A stretch of DNA of 64,000 nt. Source: Forficula auricularia. Lineage: Eukaryota; Arthropoda; Insecta; Dermaptera; Forficulidae. Shown here one piece after another: positions 53,795 through 63,949 of this stretch. Below the pieces are notes generated by a model. It was not told where the DNA came from, searched no databases, and saw nothing but the letters and a program-made list of their open reading frames with translations. Each line of letters opens with the position of its first letter. Positions within the stretch are counted from its first letter, which is position 1. The stretch spans positions 18,676,573 to 18,740,572 of the forward strand of contig JALMQS010000225.1 in NCBI GenBank assembly GCA_024734495.1. The letters run 5' to 3'. A program made the position numbers and the translations under genes.

Positions 53795-54020
53795 TTTTTT
53801 TTATATAAATTTTATTAAACCAATTATTTTACATTAATTAATGTATACATTGTATTTTTGCTTCGATTCCGGAGATTGCTTCTCCACCATCGAGTGTCCT
53901 TATTCATCTTTAGTCCTTGTTTTTAATAAGAGGAAAAATCTAATTAGATGAAAAAAAACCTCTTTTCCGATAATTATTTCAATTCCATTATTCCCCAATC
54001 AAGTCGATTGGTTCCCATCC
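53795..54020 (-). mobile_element. Family S retroposon with 14-bp target duplication
   Basis: Flanked by GTCTAACTTTTAAT at 53781-53794 and 54021-54034. The minus-strand element ends in a run of A and begins GGATGGGAACCAATCGACTT. The perfect long duplication is strong evidence for target-primed retroposition. Confidence 0.85.
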
Positions 54021-54027
54021 GTCTAAC

Positions 54028-54033
<6 letters not shown>

Positions 54034-54086
<53 letters not shown>

Positions 54087-54088
54087 AT
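54034..54088. repeat. (TA)n microsatellite
   Basis: TA-rich tract with one AATA interruption, inside family H copy D. Confidence 0.9.
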
Positions 54089-54416
54089 ATTCTTTGTAAT
54101 GATCTATTAGTGGAATTTAAAATTAAAAAACCAATTAATAATTAAAAGGAAATTGAATAAAAATGTAAATATTTATTTTTATCGAGCCAACCACCTGTGA
54201 ATAATTATTTCAATTAATAAAAAACCCATCAAAAACAACTTAGCCGAAGATGAGACCGTGATAGATCAAATCGCCAACACAAAACCTTCCTAACCAGTGA
54301 ATTTCATCCAAATCGTTAGAGCCGTTTTCGAGAACCCGATTGGATATATATATATATATATATATACAATTTTTGCTCGTTTAATAAGAGTAAATATTGT
54401 ACTACTATATTAAAAT

Positions 54417-55171
54417 AGTACCTGGAGCCACCGCGCGATGCACTGTAACCCCTGAACCCCCCCCCCCGAAACCACACACCTCTCCCCCCGCGCCTCCCAC
54501 CACCGTATCCCCCACAACTGCACCTCCCACATCCACCCCACCCCGCACCCAGTTTTTGCATTTCTAGCTTTCTAATGGTCCACATATATATTATGTGTAT
54601 ATTTGTTTACTTGTACACAAATTTGCCCACATTCGTTCATATTGATAAACATTATAAAAAAATAAATAGGAAAATAATAAAAAAAAAAATAATCGTATAG
54701 GATCTAAAATAAAAACATAAAATTAAATAAGATTTGTTTCCAAGTTATATAAAAAAAGCCACTTCTACCACTTTATTTATAAACACACCTGTAATGTTGT
54801 GATTTAGACACCTGTGAATTAAAAACAAACAAAAAATTCGTAATTTTCATATAATATATTAATATTTGCTATAACCTATTAGTGGGTTTTAAAATTAAAA
54901 AACCAATTAAAAATAAAGCATAATTAAAAAAAATGTAAACAAACTTTTTTATTGAGAGATTTTCATCTATCAATAATTACTTTAATTAAGAAAAGATCAA
55001 TTAGGATGAAATTTTTTCGAGGTCCAGACCTGGCCAGATCGTTTTCTCATTCTCAAAACTTGTTAATAGATTTGGTTTCAACGAAATCGGTAGAGCCGTT
55101 TTCAAAATAGAACTAAGATACAAACAAATATATAAACATATATACAATTTTTTCTTGTTTAATAAGAGTAT
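54417..55171 (-). mobile_element. Helitron-like family H, copy F
   Basis: The minus-strand end GCATCGCGCGGTGGCTCCAG-GTACT (54417) and start ACTCTTATTAAACAAGAAAA (55171) bound it. The interior agrees with 57159-57903 through GTGTTTAT.AATAAAGTGG and CAATATGAACGAATGTGGGC. A C-rich tract on the plus strand marks the G-rich sense strand. Confidence 0.6.
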
Positions 55172-55311
55172 ATATATATTGTACTACTATATTAAAATAT
55201 ATTGTAAAATCGCGCGTGGATAAATAAATAAAAAAAAACACAAGCTAAAAATTTCCCTTGGTTGACCCTCCGGCCGCTTTTGGAGTTCTAGGTCTCCATT
55301 GCGAAAGCGCA

Positions 55312-55366
55312 TGTCTGTCTGTCTGTGCTGTCTGTGTCTGTGTGTTTGTGTGTGTGTGTGTGTGTC
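55312..55366. repeat. (TCTG)n/(TG)n microsatellite
   Basis: Consecutive TGTC and TG repeats. A related CA tract is at 55466-55492. The two can pair as complementary strands. The ORFs over them are low-complexity artefacts. Confidence 0.9.
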
Positions 55367-55509
55367 GACCCTTCCCATTGATTAGCTAACCGAGTGAAAG
55401 TCCCGAACCTTGGCTCAAAATTCAACGTTAGGGTCAACGAACTCACCAATATATAAACATTTTGCACACACACACACAAACACACACACACATAGTTAAA
55501 TCGCATATA

Positions 55510-55930
55510 TATCGAGTGAATTAAAATGGATTTAGCGGCGTCTTTAAAAAATGAAATTTATTTCTAACGAACTTCCATTTGTGCAATAACCAATTAGAGT
55601 AGATGAAAAAATTCGCAATATTGCGAAATATAGTTTTGCTTTTTTTTTTTTTATAATATTCATGGAGAAATTGGCTCAATGGCCAATGGGGGATTTCAAA
55701 TTATATCCATTATATTATCCATCTAGGGAATAAGAATTAGAGGAAAAAGTGAAACTTTTTCAAGGGTTAGTCAGGGTCTATTAAATTAATGATTTAAATT
55801 TATTTATTATTTTAATAATTTTTTATTTATTTTTTAAATTAATAGTTTTAAATGATAAATAATATTCATTTAATATTTTCTTACCTTATAAAGTCAAAAA
55901 GGCCGTTTCTAGAATAGTAGAAATTAATAA
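55510..55930. other. Region without recognised feature
   Basis: A+T-rich DNA, no ORF or repeat termini identified. Confidence 0.5.
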
Positions 55931-55944
55931 ATTAATCTCTATAG

Positions 55945-56018
55945 AATATTCTAAGGATATTCTAAGGACATTTAAATCTTCTTAGAATATTCTGAGGATA
56001 TTGTGTGTTACCTGGGTA
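55945..56018. repeat. Left-truncated copy of the 97-bp MITE
   Basis: Matches 6213-6286, including ATTCTAAGGATATTCTAAGG and the end TTGTGTGTTACCTGGG. The CCCAGGTAAC left end is missing. Confidence 0.65.
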
Positions 56019-56074
56019 GTAGTCTGAAAAAAGTCTGGAAAAAATTAATTGAAATTCTCCATTCTATCTTATAC

Positions 56075-56295
56075 CAGGGGTTCTCAAACTTTTCCGAGTC
56101 GTTTTTGAATTAAAATTTTTCGTTGAAGCTTTACCCTAAGTAAAAGTACATAATATGTTTAATCGTAAGTAAGAGATACATTTTTAGATTTTCACTTTAT
56201 TTTTTATCTAGTTGGACCAAATAAATGTCTTGCTTCAATTAATTACGTGCGGCGCACCTGTGAAGAGGCCGCGGCGCACGAGTTTAGGAACCTCA
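56075..56295. mobile_element. hAT-type MITE, 221 bp
   Basis: The left end CAGGGGTTCTCAAACTTTTC and the right end GCACGAGTTTAGGAACCTCA are diverged inverted repeats of hAT style. The flanks TCTTATAC (56067-56074) and TTTTATAC (56296-56303) agree in 7 of 8 bases, as expected for an old 8-bp duplication. No coding. Confidence 0.7.
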
Positions 56296-56322
56296 TTTTA
56301 TACTATATTCTATACATATATA

Positions 56323-56440
56323 TCTTATTATATTAAATGAGTAATTCTTATATATACATATATTCTCGAAAACGGGACTAACGATTTGGATGAAATTTAC
56401 CGGTTAGGGGGTTTTTGTGTTGATAATGTTTATAACACAT
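56323..56440 (+). repeat. Family H 5' fragment
   Basis: CTTATTATATTAAATGAG, then CTCGAAAACGGGACTAACGA and GGTTAGGGGGTTTTTGTG, match the start of copy A. It is broken before the middle of the element. Confidence 0.5.
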
Positions 56441-56469
56441 TAAAATGTTATTTTCAAAAATATATTTAT

Positions 56470-56796
56470 TGTTAGGGCTCTCGTGAGGTGAGTGCTGTGT
56501 GGCGCTTTGTGCCGCGCCCCCCATCAAGTCGATGGGGTCCCAACAATCTGTTGAGTGCAGAGTTGTAGGTTGCGTGCTCATATAGGGTGTGTGCAGGGGA
56601 GGGGCTGCTGGTTGGCGGTGGCCCCTCCAGATCCGAATGTTCGAATCGGTTCGCTTCTTCAGTCGAAATCGAGTCGCTTTAATTATAGCATGGCTGATAA
56701 TATTTCACTCATGCAAAAGCGACGCAACGATCCGACTGAGTCATCTAGCGGCCGTGTCTCAAGGCTCGTCGCTATGAGCGAGAGCGGGCCGCTACA
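56470..56796 (-). repeat. Solo LTR related to the TRIM, 327 bp
   Basis: The segment starts TGTTAGGGCTCTCG and ends GGGCCGCTACA (TG...CA). The last 210 bp match both TRIM LTRs. The first 115 bp, with CATCAAGTCGATGGGGTCC, match the far part of 45550-45869, so the TRIM LTR is an internally shortened version of this type. No internal region adjoins it and no exact target duplication is seen. Confidence 0.6.
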
Positions 56797-56999
56797 ATAT
56801 TCAGTTTTTTTTTCTTTTTAGTTAAATTTTTTCATTTTTTATACCTTTTCAAAATGTGGAGGATCTTTATGCCCTACCCTGTATATGAATACCTATTATT
56901 TTTAATTACAATTAAGTTATAAACAATATATAGTACAAAGACTGTTAAAAGGTTGGAAATAAAATACATTTTAATTCATTATATTTAACCAACTGCGAA

Positions 57000-57026
57000 G
57001 CCTGCCTTCGGCGGGCAACTTGCTAG
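57000..57026 (+). other. Helitron-type 3' terminus candidate
   Basis: The GCCTGCC-TTC-GGCGGGC hairpin (57000-57016), 6 nt, then CTAG. It is the same arrangement as 31473-31499 and 60018-60048. Confidence 0.45.
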
Positions 57027-57158
57027 ACAGTGGGTTTCAAAATAATAATTTAAATTTCCTAATTTTAATAAATTTTATTTGTTATGAACTTTTAGTGGGT
57101 TTTAAAATTATATAAAAAAAATTATGTCGGCGTCCTCGCGCAAGCCGATTATATTATA

Positions 57159-57903
57159 AGTACCTGGAGGCACCGAGGGATGCACGATAACCCCTGAACC
57201 CTCCCACCACCACCCCAACCGCACCTCTCACCCCCGGATTCCCCACAACTGCACCCCACCTCATGCACCTCCCACATCCACCCCACCACGCACCCAGTTT
57301 TTGCATTTCTAGCTTTCTAATGGTCCACATATATATTATGTGTATATTTGTTTACTCGTACACTTACCAATTTGCCCACATTAGTTCATATTGATAAACA
57401 TTAAAAAAAAATAAATAGGAAAATAAAAATAAAAAAAATAATCTTATAGGGTCTGAAATAAAAACATAAAATTAAATAAGATTTGTTTCCAAGTTATATA
57501 AAAAAGCCACTTGAACCAATTTATTTGTAAACACACCTGTTTTGTTATGATCTAGACACCTGTTAATTAAAAACAAACAAAAAATTCCTAATTTTAATAA
57601 AATATATTAATATTTGCTATAACCCATTAGTGGGTTTTAAAATTAAAAAACCAATTAATAAATAAAAGATAATTGAAAAAAATGTAAAGAAACTTTTTTA
57701 TTGAGATTTTCATCTATTAATAATTACTTTAATTAAGAAAAGATCAATTAAGATGAAATTTGTCAAGGTCCAGACCTAGCCAGACCTAGCGTCTCATTCT
57801 CAAAACTTGTTAATAGATTATGTTTCATCAAAATCAGTAGAGCCGTTTTCAAAATAGAACCAAGATACAAACAAATTTTTGCTCGTTTAATAAGAGTAGA
57901 TAA
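57159..57903 (-). mobile_element. Helitron-like family H, copy I
   Basis: The minus-strand start is TCTACTCTTATTAAACGAGC (57903) and the end GCATCCCTCGGTGCCTCCAG-GTACT (57159). It is uninterrupted, 745 bp, and therefore gives the best length for the family together with copy A. It supplies the empty site for the retroposon in copy C. Confidence 0.6.
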
Positions 57904-57904
57904 G

Positions 57905-58685
57905 TATATATAGATTTTGACCTGCAAATAAAAATCGACCTTTTTACCTGAATTTAAAATTTAAAAGAAATATTATTATATCTCTTTTAACTAAAGGAAA
58001 AAAAATAGGATTTATTATATAACCTAGATTACGAGAATAGAATTAAATTCTGTTCAAAGGTAAATGTTTTGAGCTTTGATCCCTAGATCGTGATTTCCTA
58101 CAAAAGGACCCCTCTCTGTTTTCGACCCCCCGAGGATAAAATACAATACTAAATAATGCATAAGTGCAAAAAAACCTTCCAGGCTAATAGGAGAAAGTCA
58201 TCATCGTATGAACATAAGAAAGAGATAAAGATGACATTTAGAGAGAGAATAGAAAAGGAATATTTAATAAAATTTGCATAATAATCATTCGGAAATTTTT
58301 CTTTCTATAATAATCATGTTGATTTTCATATCGAAACATTTATTTATTCACTAGAAATGACGTAAGAGAATTTGGGATAATTTTAGAGGGGACAATGAGA
58401 AGAAGGAATGGTTAGCTGAGAAACTGTTAAAGATATGGGCCTTTTAGAGAAAATAGGGCATGATTGATGAATGTATTGTGTGTACGCAACACGACTTTCA
58501 CTAACAGCTTGCCCCATCTTTGAAGTCGTAATAAATATTCTTCTTTTAAAGTAGGTACATAATTCGAAAACATAATAATTGTGGTTTTTAAAAAAGATAA
58601 TGTAAAGTTTGTTTTTTCTTTATAACCAGCTGCAAAGTCCGCCTTCAGTCGAATCTTCATCAATTCATGTGAAAATAAAATAAAA
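57905..58685. other. Region with little structure
   Basis: No gene recognised. The 97-codon minus ORF at 58427-58720 is rich in K, F and L and ends in a G copy, so it is not supported. A degraded CTGCAAAGTCCGCCTTCAG hairpin end is at 58629-58647. Confidence 0.4.
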
Positions 58686-58689
58686 ATAA

Positions 58690-59428
58690 TTTTTAAGAAA
58701 AAAATAAAAACCGACTTCAAAAAATTAAATGCAACAAATAAAATCCACTAAAAGGTATAAAATAATTATTATCTTATTTAGTTACAACTAAACGACGAAA
58801 TGTTAACATTAAATTACTTTTTGAAGTCGGTGCCAAACAAACTATACCAATAAGCGAGCGTACCCGCCAAACGTACTAAGTAAGATCCGTCGAGTGCGAT
58901 TCATAAAAGGTATATGTTTGGCACCGACTTCAAAAAGTAATTTCATGTTAATATTTCGTCGTTTAGTTGTAACTAAATAAGATAATAATTATTTTATACT
59001 TTTTAGTGTATTTTATTTGTTGCATTTAATTTTTTGAAGTCGGTTTTTATTTTTTTCTTAAAAATTATTTTTATTTTTCTATTTTTAGTGATGTTATTAA
59101 TAGTGATCATATCATCAGAACTTGACCAAATTAATATGACACCATCCCTAAGACACCCCCTTTCGGATAAAAAAAGAACCATCGAAATCGGTTCATAAAC
59201 AAAGAGGTTAGGTCTAAACAAACCTAATAAAAAAGGTCTAATACCTATGAAAAAAAAACGAAAAAAAAATGGGACCAATCGGAAGCTAGACTGGACCCAA
59301 TGCAAAAAAAAATTTCAAAATCGGTTCAGAATTGGCGGAGATATCTGACGTAACATAGGCACAAAAAAAAAAAAAAAAAAAAAATTCAGTCGAATAGAGA
59401 ACCTCCTCCTTTTTTGAAGTCGGTTAAA
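58690..59428 (-). mobile_element. Foldback family G, copy G6
   Basis: Ends ATAAAAACCGACTTCAAAAA and TTTTTTGAAGTCGGTTAA, A22 near 59363, and central palindrome and loop in the common orientation. It is nearly identical to G3. Confidence 0.7.
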
Positions 59429-59449
59429 AATGTCGATATCTGTATTTAT

Positions 59450-59875
59450 TTATTACTTTACCATACAGGGGGGTATGGTCAAGTATTGTAATCGTGCATG
59501 AAAAAAGTGTTTTTTTTTCCTTCTTTTTTTCGAAATATCTCAAAAACGGCTTAAAATATTTTGATTAAAAAAATTGAGCAAATCCATGGCATTTCGCTCT
59601 ACAAAAAAGCCCTCATAAGTGAACATCGAAAAAATTATATTTTTTGAGATAATAATTGTCTTGTCAAAATGTCTGTTAGTCTGTGCGTTACCAAATTTTG
59701 TGGACGAGCTAACTCAAAAACTAGTGTGAATATCGAAACCAAATTTCACAGGAAATTTTGGTCCATTGAAATTAAAAGCTGATTAGATTTTGGCGCAGAT
59801 CGACTCAAAATTAAGTGGGGTGGAGGGGGGTTAAAAATTAAAAATCTAGGACAATTGAGCAAACTCAACCAATGA
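59450..59875 (+). repeat. Family E, copy E4
   Basis: Starts TTACTTTACCATACAGGGGG and follows E3 through GTCCATTGAAATTAAAAGC and AATCTAGGACAATTGAGC. It lacks the ACATCAGAACACGTCAGCT end. Confidence 0.6.
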
Positions 59876-60017
59876 GTCTATATTTCAGTTAAATAGAATT
59901 TCAAATTATATCTATTTAAGACTTTATAATAAAACAATTATATTTATTCTCTGTTACTAATAAAACATCAATAAAGCAGCCACGTGGGGGTCCAGGGGCG
60001 AAGCCCTGGCATAACAA

Positions 60018-60048
60018 AAGGCCCGCCGAAGGCGGGCCTTGAAGCTAG
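60018..60048 (+). other. Helitron-type 3' terminus candidate
   Basis: A 10-bp GC-rich stem AAGGCCCGCC-GAA-GGCGGGCCTT (60018-60040), 4 nt, then CTAG (60045-60048) followed by T, matching the classic Helitron rule (hairpin, CTRR, insertion before T). The upstream GGTCCAGGGGCGAAGCCCTGG is a second hairpin. Confidence 0.5.
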
Positions 60049-60149
60049 TAATTAAATAAATTTAAAATACCAAAAAAAAATTATTTTTTGATTATTGCGT
60101 TGTTAATCTGACGAGAAATACCATAAAAAATATCTAAATTAGCGGGTTT

Positions 60150-60310
60150 TTTTTTATCATAGAAAATAGAGTAGAGCTGCTTTTTGATACCATTACCATT
60201 TTTTTTTTTTAAATTGAAAAACTACCTATTTGTTTGTTTTTTCCTTTATCAATACAACGACTGAAAATCGCAATATAATTAGTAGAAAAAAATTATAATT
60301 TTTACAAAAG
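60150..60310 (+). repeat. Family M copy
   Basis: GCTTTTTGATACCATTA, then CCTTTATCAATACAACGACT. A second copy is at 61250-61395 and the start of a third at 63925-63955. Confidence 0.45.
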
Positions 60311-60328
60311 TACCCTGAATATTATATA

Positions 60329-61003
60329 CGAGCTTTTCGTGCGTGCCTTCGGCACGCCCTCGAAGCTCGGCCCTCCGGGCTGGTGACCTGGCGGGCAGCG
60401 TCTCGGTCCAAAAATTTTGTTCCTCTTAAAAAACCACACTCCAAATGTATACCGGTAAACTACCGAAAATACATCGTCTCTTAAAAGTTTCGCCTCTTTA
60501 ACTTTTGAGTGGCGAGGGGGGGGGGGGAGGAATAATTATCAATATATTTAATGTTTCTTAATTTAAAATGAATTGGAGTCTTTCATTTCAAAATTCGAGT
60601 CCAAATTAGAATTAGAATTATTTCAAATTTGCCTGGTTAATGAAAATCGATTGGAGCCATCAGTTTAAAATCCGCGCTGACAATTATATTTCAAATTTGC
60701 CTCGTTAATTAATATATATTTAATGTTTCTTAATTTAAAATCTATTGGTGTTTTTTCATTTTCATTCGAGTTCAAATGAATACAATATTATCTCGACACA
60801 AAGTCCAAATCAAAAATATATAGTTTTAGTAACAGAAATCATGGTATAAATATTAATGTTAGATTGGTCTAGTGGTTAAAGCTAATGACCTTAGTTCAAG
60901 AGTTCGTAGGTTCGATTCTAGGCAAGAGGGAAATTTTTTTAGAGAAATTTCTCTTAGCGTTGTTACAAATTAATCTAGACAAATATATATAGTATATAAG
61001 TAT
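60329..61003 (+). mobile_element. Family T repeat, copy T4 (reference copy)
   Basis: The cleanest copy, about 675 bp: ACGAGCTTTTCGTGCG start, structured leader, TCCTCTTAAAAAACCACAC, G-run, one 159-bp-type unit (60545-60715), the start of a second, and linker. The box A/box B segment (60866-60932) and the palindrome TTAGAGAAATTTCTCTTA follow, then the end at ATATATAGTATATAAG. It shows what T2 looked like before satellite growth and the 16320-16757 insertion. Confidence 0.65.
60866..60932 (+). promoter_or_regulatory. tRNA-derived Pol III promoter-like segment, T4
   Basis: Box A TGGTCTAGTGG and box B GGTTCGATTCT are both close to consensus, about 36 nt apart. It sits in the 3' half of family T, not at its 5' end as in a standard SINE. 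Confidence 0.55.
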
Positions 61004-61004
61004 A

Positions 61005-61500
61005 TATTTATTTGCATCAAACAAAGAACAACCTCAATTTTTTTCTCATTTATAAATCAACAACTCTACAACCCTCGACAATACAAAATCTTTTAAATTA
61101 AATAAATAAATGATATTTTTAAAAATTTAGAATGCCAAAAATCAAAAAAATATATATTTTTTTTATTTATTATTGGGTCGTTAATCCGACAAGAAATATG
61201 TACTTTGTTATAAAAAATATATCAATATCCATACAAGTGTGTTTTTTTATCATAGAATAATAGAATAGAACTGGTTTTTGATATCATTAGCATTTTTTAA
61301 ATTAAAAAAACTGTTTGTTAGTTTGTGCCTTTATCATTTCAACGACTGGAAATTATATTATACTTAATTGAAAAAATAATAGTTTTTGCATACCTTCCAG
61401 GCGTACGGATTAGAAAAAAAAGGAAAATCTTGATAAGTCATTCCACTTCTCATTCATTAGTTATATAACATTTATTAGGTTTTATATTTCTTGAATTTTC
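61005..61500. other. Region with fragmentary repeats
   Basis: A degenerate arm of the 49935-50275 repeat (61010-61080, TTTATTTGCATCAAACAAAG and ATCAACAACTCTAC) and a family M copy. No gene. Confidence 0.4.
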
Positions 61501-61631
61501 CTCAGCTGGTCACGTGGTCGGCTGCTCTAAGTATATCCTCCGGGCGTCGGTTATCTCGGAGGTGGATGGACCCCAGGGGCGCAACAAGTGGGGGGTCTAA
61601 CTAGGTCACTTCCGACTAGCCAATCCGCGAA

Positions 61632-61655
61632 TAGATCGATCGATCGATCGATCAT
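61632..61655. repeat. (GATC)n microsatellite
   Basis: Tandem GATC units at the edge of a less A+T-rich segment (61500-61680) with no recognised gene. Confidence 0.85.
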
Positions 61656-62234
61656 TTGACGATTTCCAAATGCCTCGATCATTGTCATTGAATTATTTGT
61701 TTAGTCCCCCCCCCCTCCACAAACAGTTTAATAATAATTTTCATATTAACCCATTTGGCCAATGACGTCCCCTCTGTCTTTTTTTTATATATATATGTAA
61801 TCTTATCAATTTCAGATTCTTGAAATTCAACGAAAAATCATCTTTTCAATTGCTTAAAATGTTTACATTCATAATATTTTTTATATAAATTATCAAATTA
61901 ACCTAAATTTTTCCTGATTGAGATAATATTTAAATTATCAGATAAGAAGGAAAACGAGACATTAACCTTTGAGGCGGAAAGATATTATTTATTATGTAAT
62001 AAATGCATCGCTTGGGGGGCCGCGCTGCGTCGGCAAGTGGAAAAAAAAAGTAAGGGGTCCGAGTCCCGCTCTAATAAACCAGATGAAAAATGCACCATAA
62101 ATATTATTTTTAAATACCCCAGAAGGTTTAGTTTTAGACCCACAAACTTAAAATTTAATCATTTGCAGACTTTTGAACTTTTTTTTATCTAATTAACAAT
62201 CTAATTAATTAATCTTTTATTTTTTTCATTTAAT

Positions 62235-62440
62235 CAAATTTATTAAACCAATTATTTTACATGAATTAATGTATACATTGTATTTTAGCTTCGACTTCGG
62301 AGATTACTTCTCCACCATCGAGTGTCGTTGATCATCTTTTTAGTCCTTGTTTTTAATAAGAGGAAAAAACTAATTAAAGAAAAAAACCTCTTTTCCGATA
62401 ATTATTCCAATTCCATTATTTCGAAATTCAATTCACCTTT
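62235..62440 (-). mobile_element. Family S retroposon copy
   Basis: A minus-strand copy with TTTTAGCTTCGACTTCGGAG and TTAGTCCTTGTTTTTAATAA. The A tail is replaced by AAATTTATTAAACC. Confidence 0.65.
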
Positions 62441-62934
62441 CATCTAATTAATTAAATTTCCTAAATTGAATATATAATAATATCTATAAAGAATTATTTG
62501 TGGGTTTTAAATAATAAAAATTACAATTAATTAATAAAATAAACTTAAATATATACCTTTTATTTATAAGAAGAAATCAATGAGGTTGTCTTCTGCTTGA
62601 TGTAAAAAAAACATACTTATATACAGGGTGAGGCAAAAAGATGTCAACATTAAATATATTTTTTTTCTTTCAATTTTTCAATAAAATGCAACTTGGACGA
62701 CCTGAAACACTACATCACTCACGTCATCTCTGGAATTCCTGGCCAAATGGCCCAGAGGGCCGCGCCGCGTAGGCAAGTGAAAAAAAAGTGAGGGGTCCGA
62801 GTCCCGCTCTAATAAACCAGATGACAAATGCACCATCAAATATTATTTTTAAACACCCCAGAAGGTTTAGTTTTAGATCCAAAAACTTAAAATTTAATCA
62901 TTTGCAGACTTGAATTTTTTTTTATCTAATTAAT

Positions 62935-63110
62935 TAAATTAAACCAATTATTTTACATGAATTAATGTATACATTGTATTTTAGCTTCGACTCCGGAGAT
63001 TTCTTCTCCACCATCGACTGTCCTTGATCATTTTTATAGTCCTTGTTTTTAATAAGAGGAAAAAACGAATTAAAAAAAAACTCTTTTCCGATAATTATTC
63101 CAATTCCAAT
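62935..63110 (-). mobile_element. Family S retroposon copy
   Basis: A minus-strand copy sharing the TTTTAGCTTCGACTCCGG variant with 62235-62440, consistent with the segmental duplication. Confidence 0.65.
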
Positions 63111-63169
63111 CATTGCTCCCAATTCACTCTCTCGTTCTCTAATTAATTAATTTTTTTAATTAGCTTATA

Positions 63170-63400
63170 AATTTATTAAACCAATTATTTTACATTAATT
63201 AATGTATACATTGTGTTTTTTGCTTCGATTCCGGAGATTACTTCTCCACCATCGAGTGTCCTTATTCATCTTTAGTCCTTGTTTTTAATAAGAGGAAAAA
63301 TCTAATTAGATAAAAATAACCTCTTTTCCGATAATTATTTCAATTCCATTATTCCCCAATCAAGTCGATTGGATTTGAATCCCCATCCCCATCCTTTCTC
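63170..63400 (-). mobile_element. Family S retroposon copy
   Basis: A minus-strand copy with the CGATTCCGGAGATTACTTC variant and the CAATCAAGTCGATTGG 5' hairpin. It is a different subfamily from its two neighbours and close to 52907 and 53795. Confidence 0.7.
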
Positions 63401-63739
63401 ACTCCTCTAATTAATTAAATTTCCTAATTTGAATATATAATAATATCTATAAAGAATTATTAGTGGGTTTTAAATAATAAAAATTACAATTAATTAATAA
63501 AATAAACTTAAATATATACCTTTTAATTATAAGAAGAAATCAATGAGGTTGTCTTCTGCTTGATGTAAAAAACATACTTATATACAGGGTGAGGCAAAAA
63601 GATGTCAACATTAAATATATTTTTTTCTTTCAATTTTTAAATAAAATGCAACTTGGATGACCTGAAACACTACATCACTCACGTCATCTCTGGAATTCCT
63701 GGCCCAGAGGGCCTTACAAACAAGAATGGACAGACTCCA

Positions 63740-63945
63740 TTAGTACATTGAGAGGAATGGATGCCCAATTGAAAGAAACTCTGTAACCAAATCCTTGCCT
63801 TGTAATTAAACACCCATTTAATGTTAAGATCTTAATCGGCTTTCGCGAAAATATCTTTGTTAGTGTGTTTTCTATTTATTAATCAACAACTCTACTACTT
63901 TCGACAATACAAAATCAATAGAGTATAACTGCTTTTTGATACCAT
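63740..63945. other. Region without recognised feature
   Basis: Short mixed-composition DNA with a fragment (ATCAACAACTCTACTAC, about 63880) of the 49935-50275 arms. Confidence 0.4.
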
Positions 63946-63949
63946 TACT

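Larger units (their letters stand above)
53456..54394 (-). mobile_element. Helitron-like family H, copy D, with nested retroposon
   Basis: On the minus strand it runs from TTACTCTTATTAAACGAGC (54394) to ATAGCTCGGTGGCCAGGTACT (53456). It shares the CTCGAAAACGGCTCTAACG and GATTTGATCTATCACGGTCT-type 5' half with copy A. A family S insert (53795-54020) and a (TA)n run (54034-54088) lie inside. Confidence 0.55.
62010..63740. repeat. Local segmental duplication
   Basis: GGCAAGTG...GTCCGAGTCCCGCTCTAATA (62030-62080) returns at 62770-62815. ATAATATCTATAAAGAATTA...GTGAGGCAAAAAGATGTCAA (62470-62650) returns at 63430-63610. The two overlapping repeats, spaced about 740 and 960 bp, each include a family S retroposon, so the retroposons were copied with their flanks or inserted repeatedly. 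Confidence 0.7.

Noticed and set aside
60018..60040. Rho-independent terminator
   Set aside because: The GC-rich hairpin has no following T run and the DNA is eukaryotic. A Helitron end is more consistent with the CTAG and recurrence.
60866..60932. Functional tRNA gene
   Set aside because: Box A and B are good, but acceptor and anticodon stems do not form and the segment recurs as part of a dispersed repeat.
61505..61580. tRNA or small RNA gene in a GC-richer stretch
   Set aside because: No cloverleaf and no box B. Only short unrelated hairpins form.
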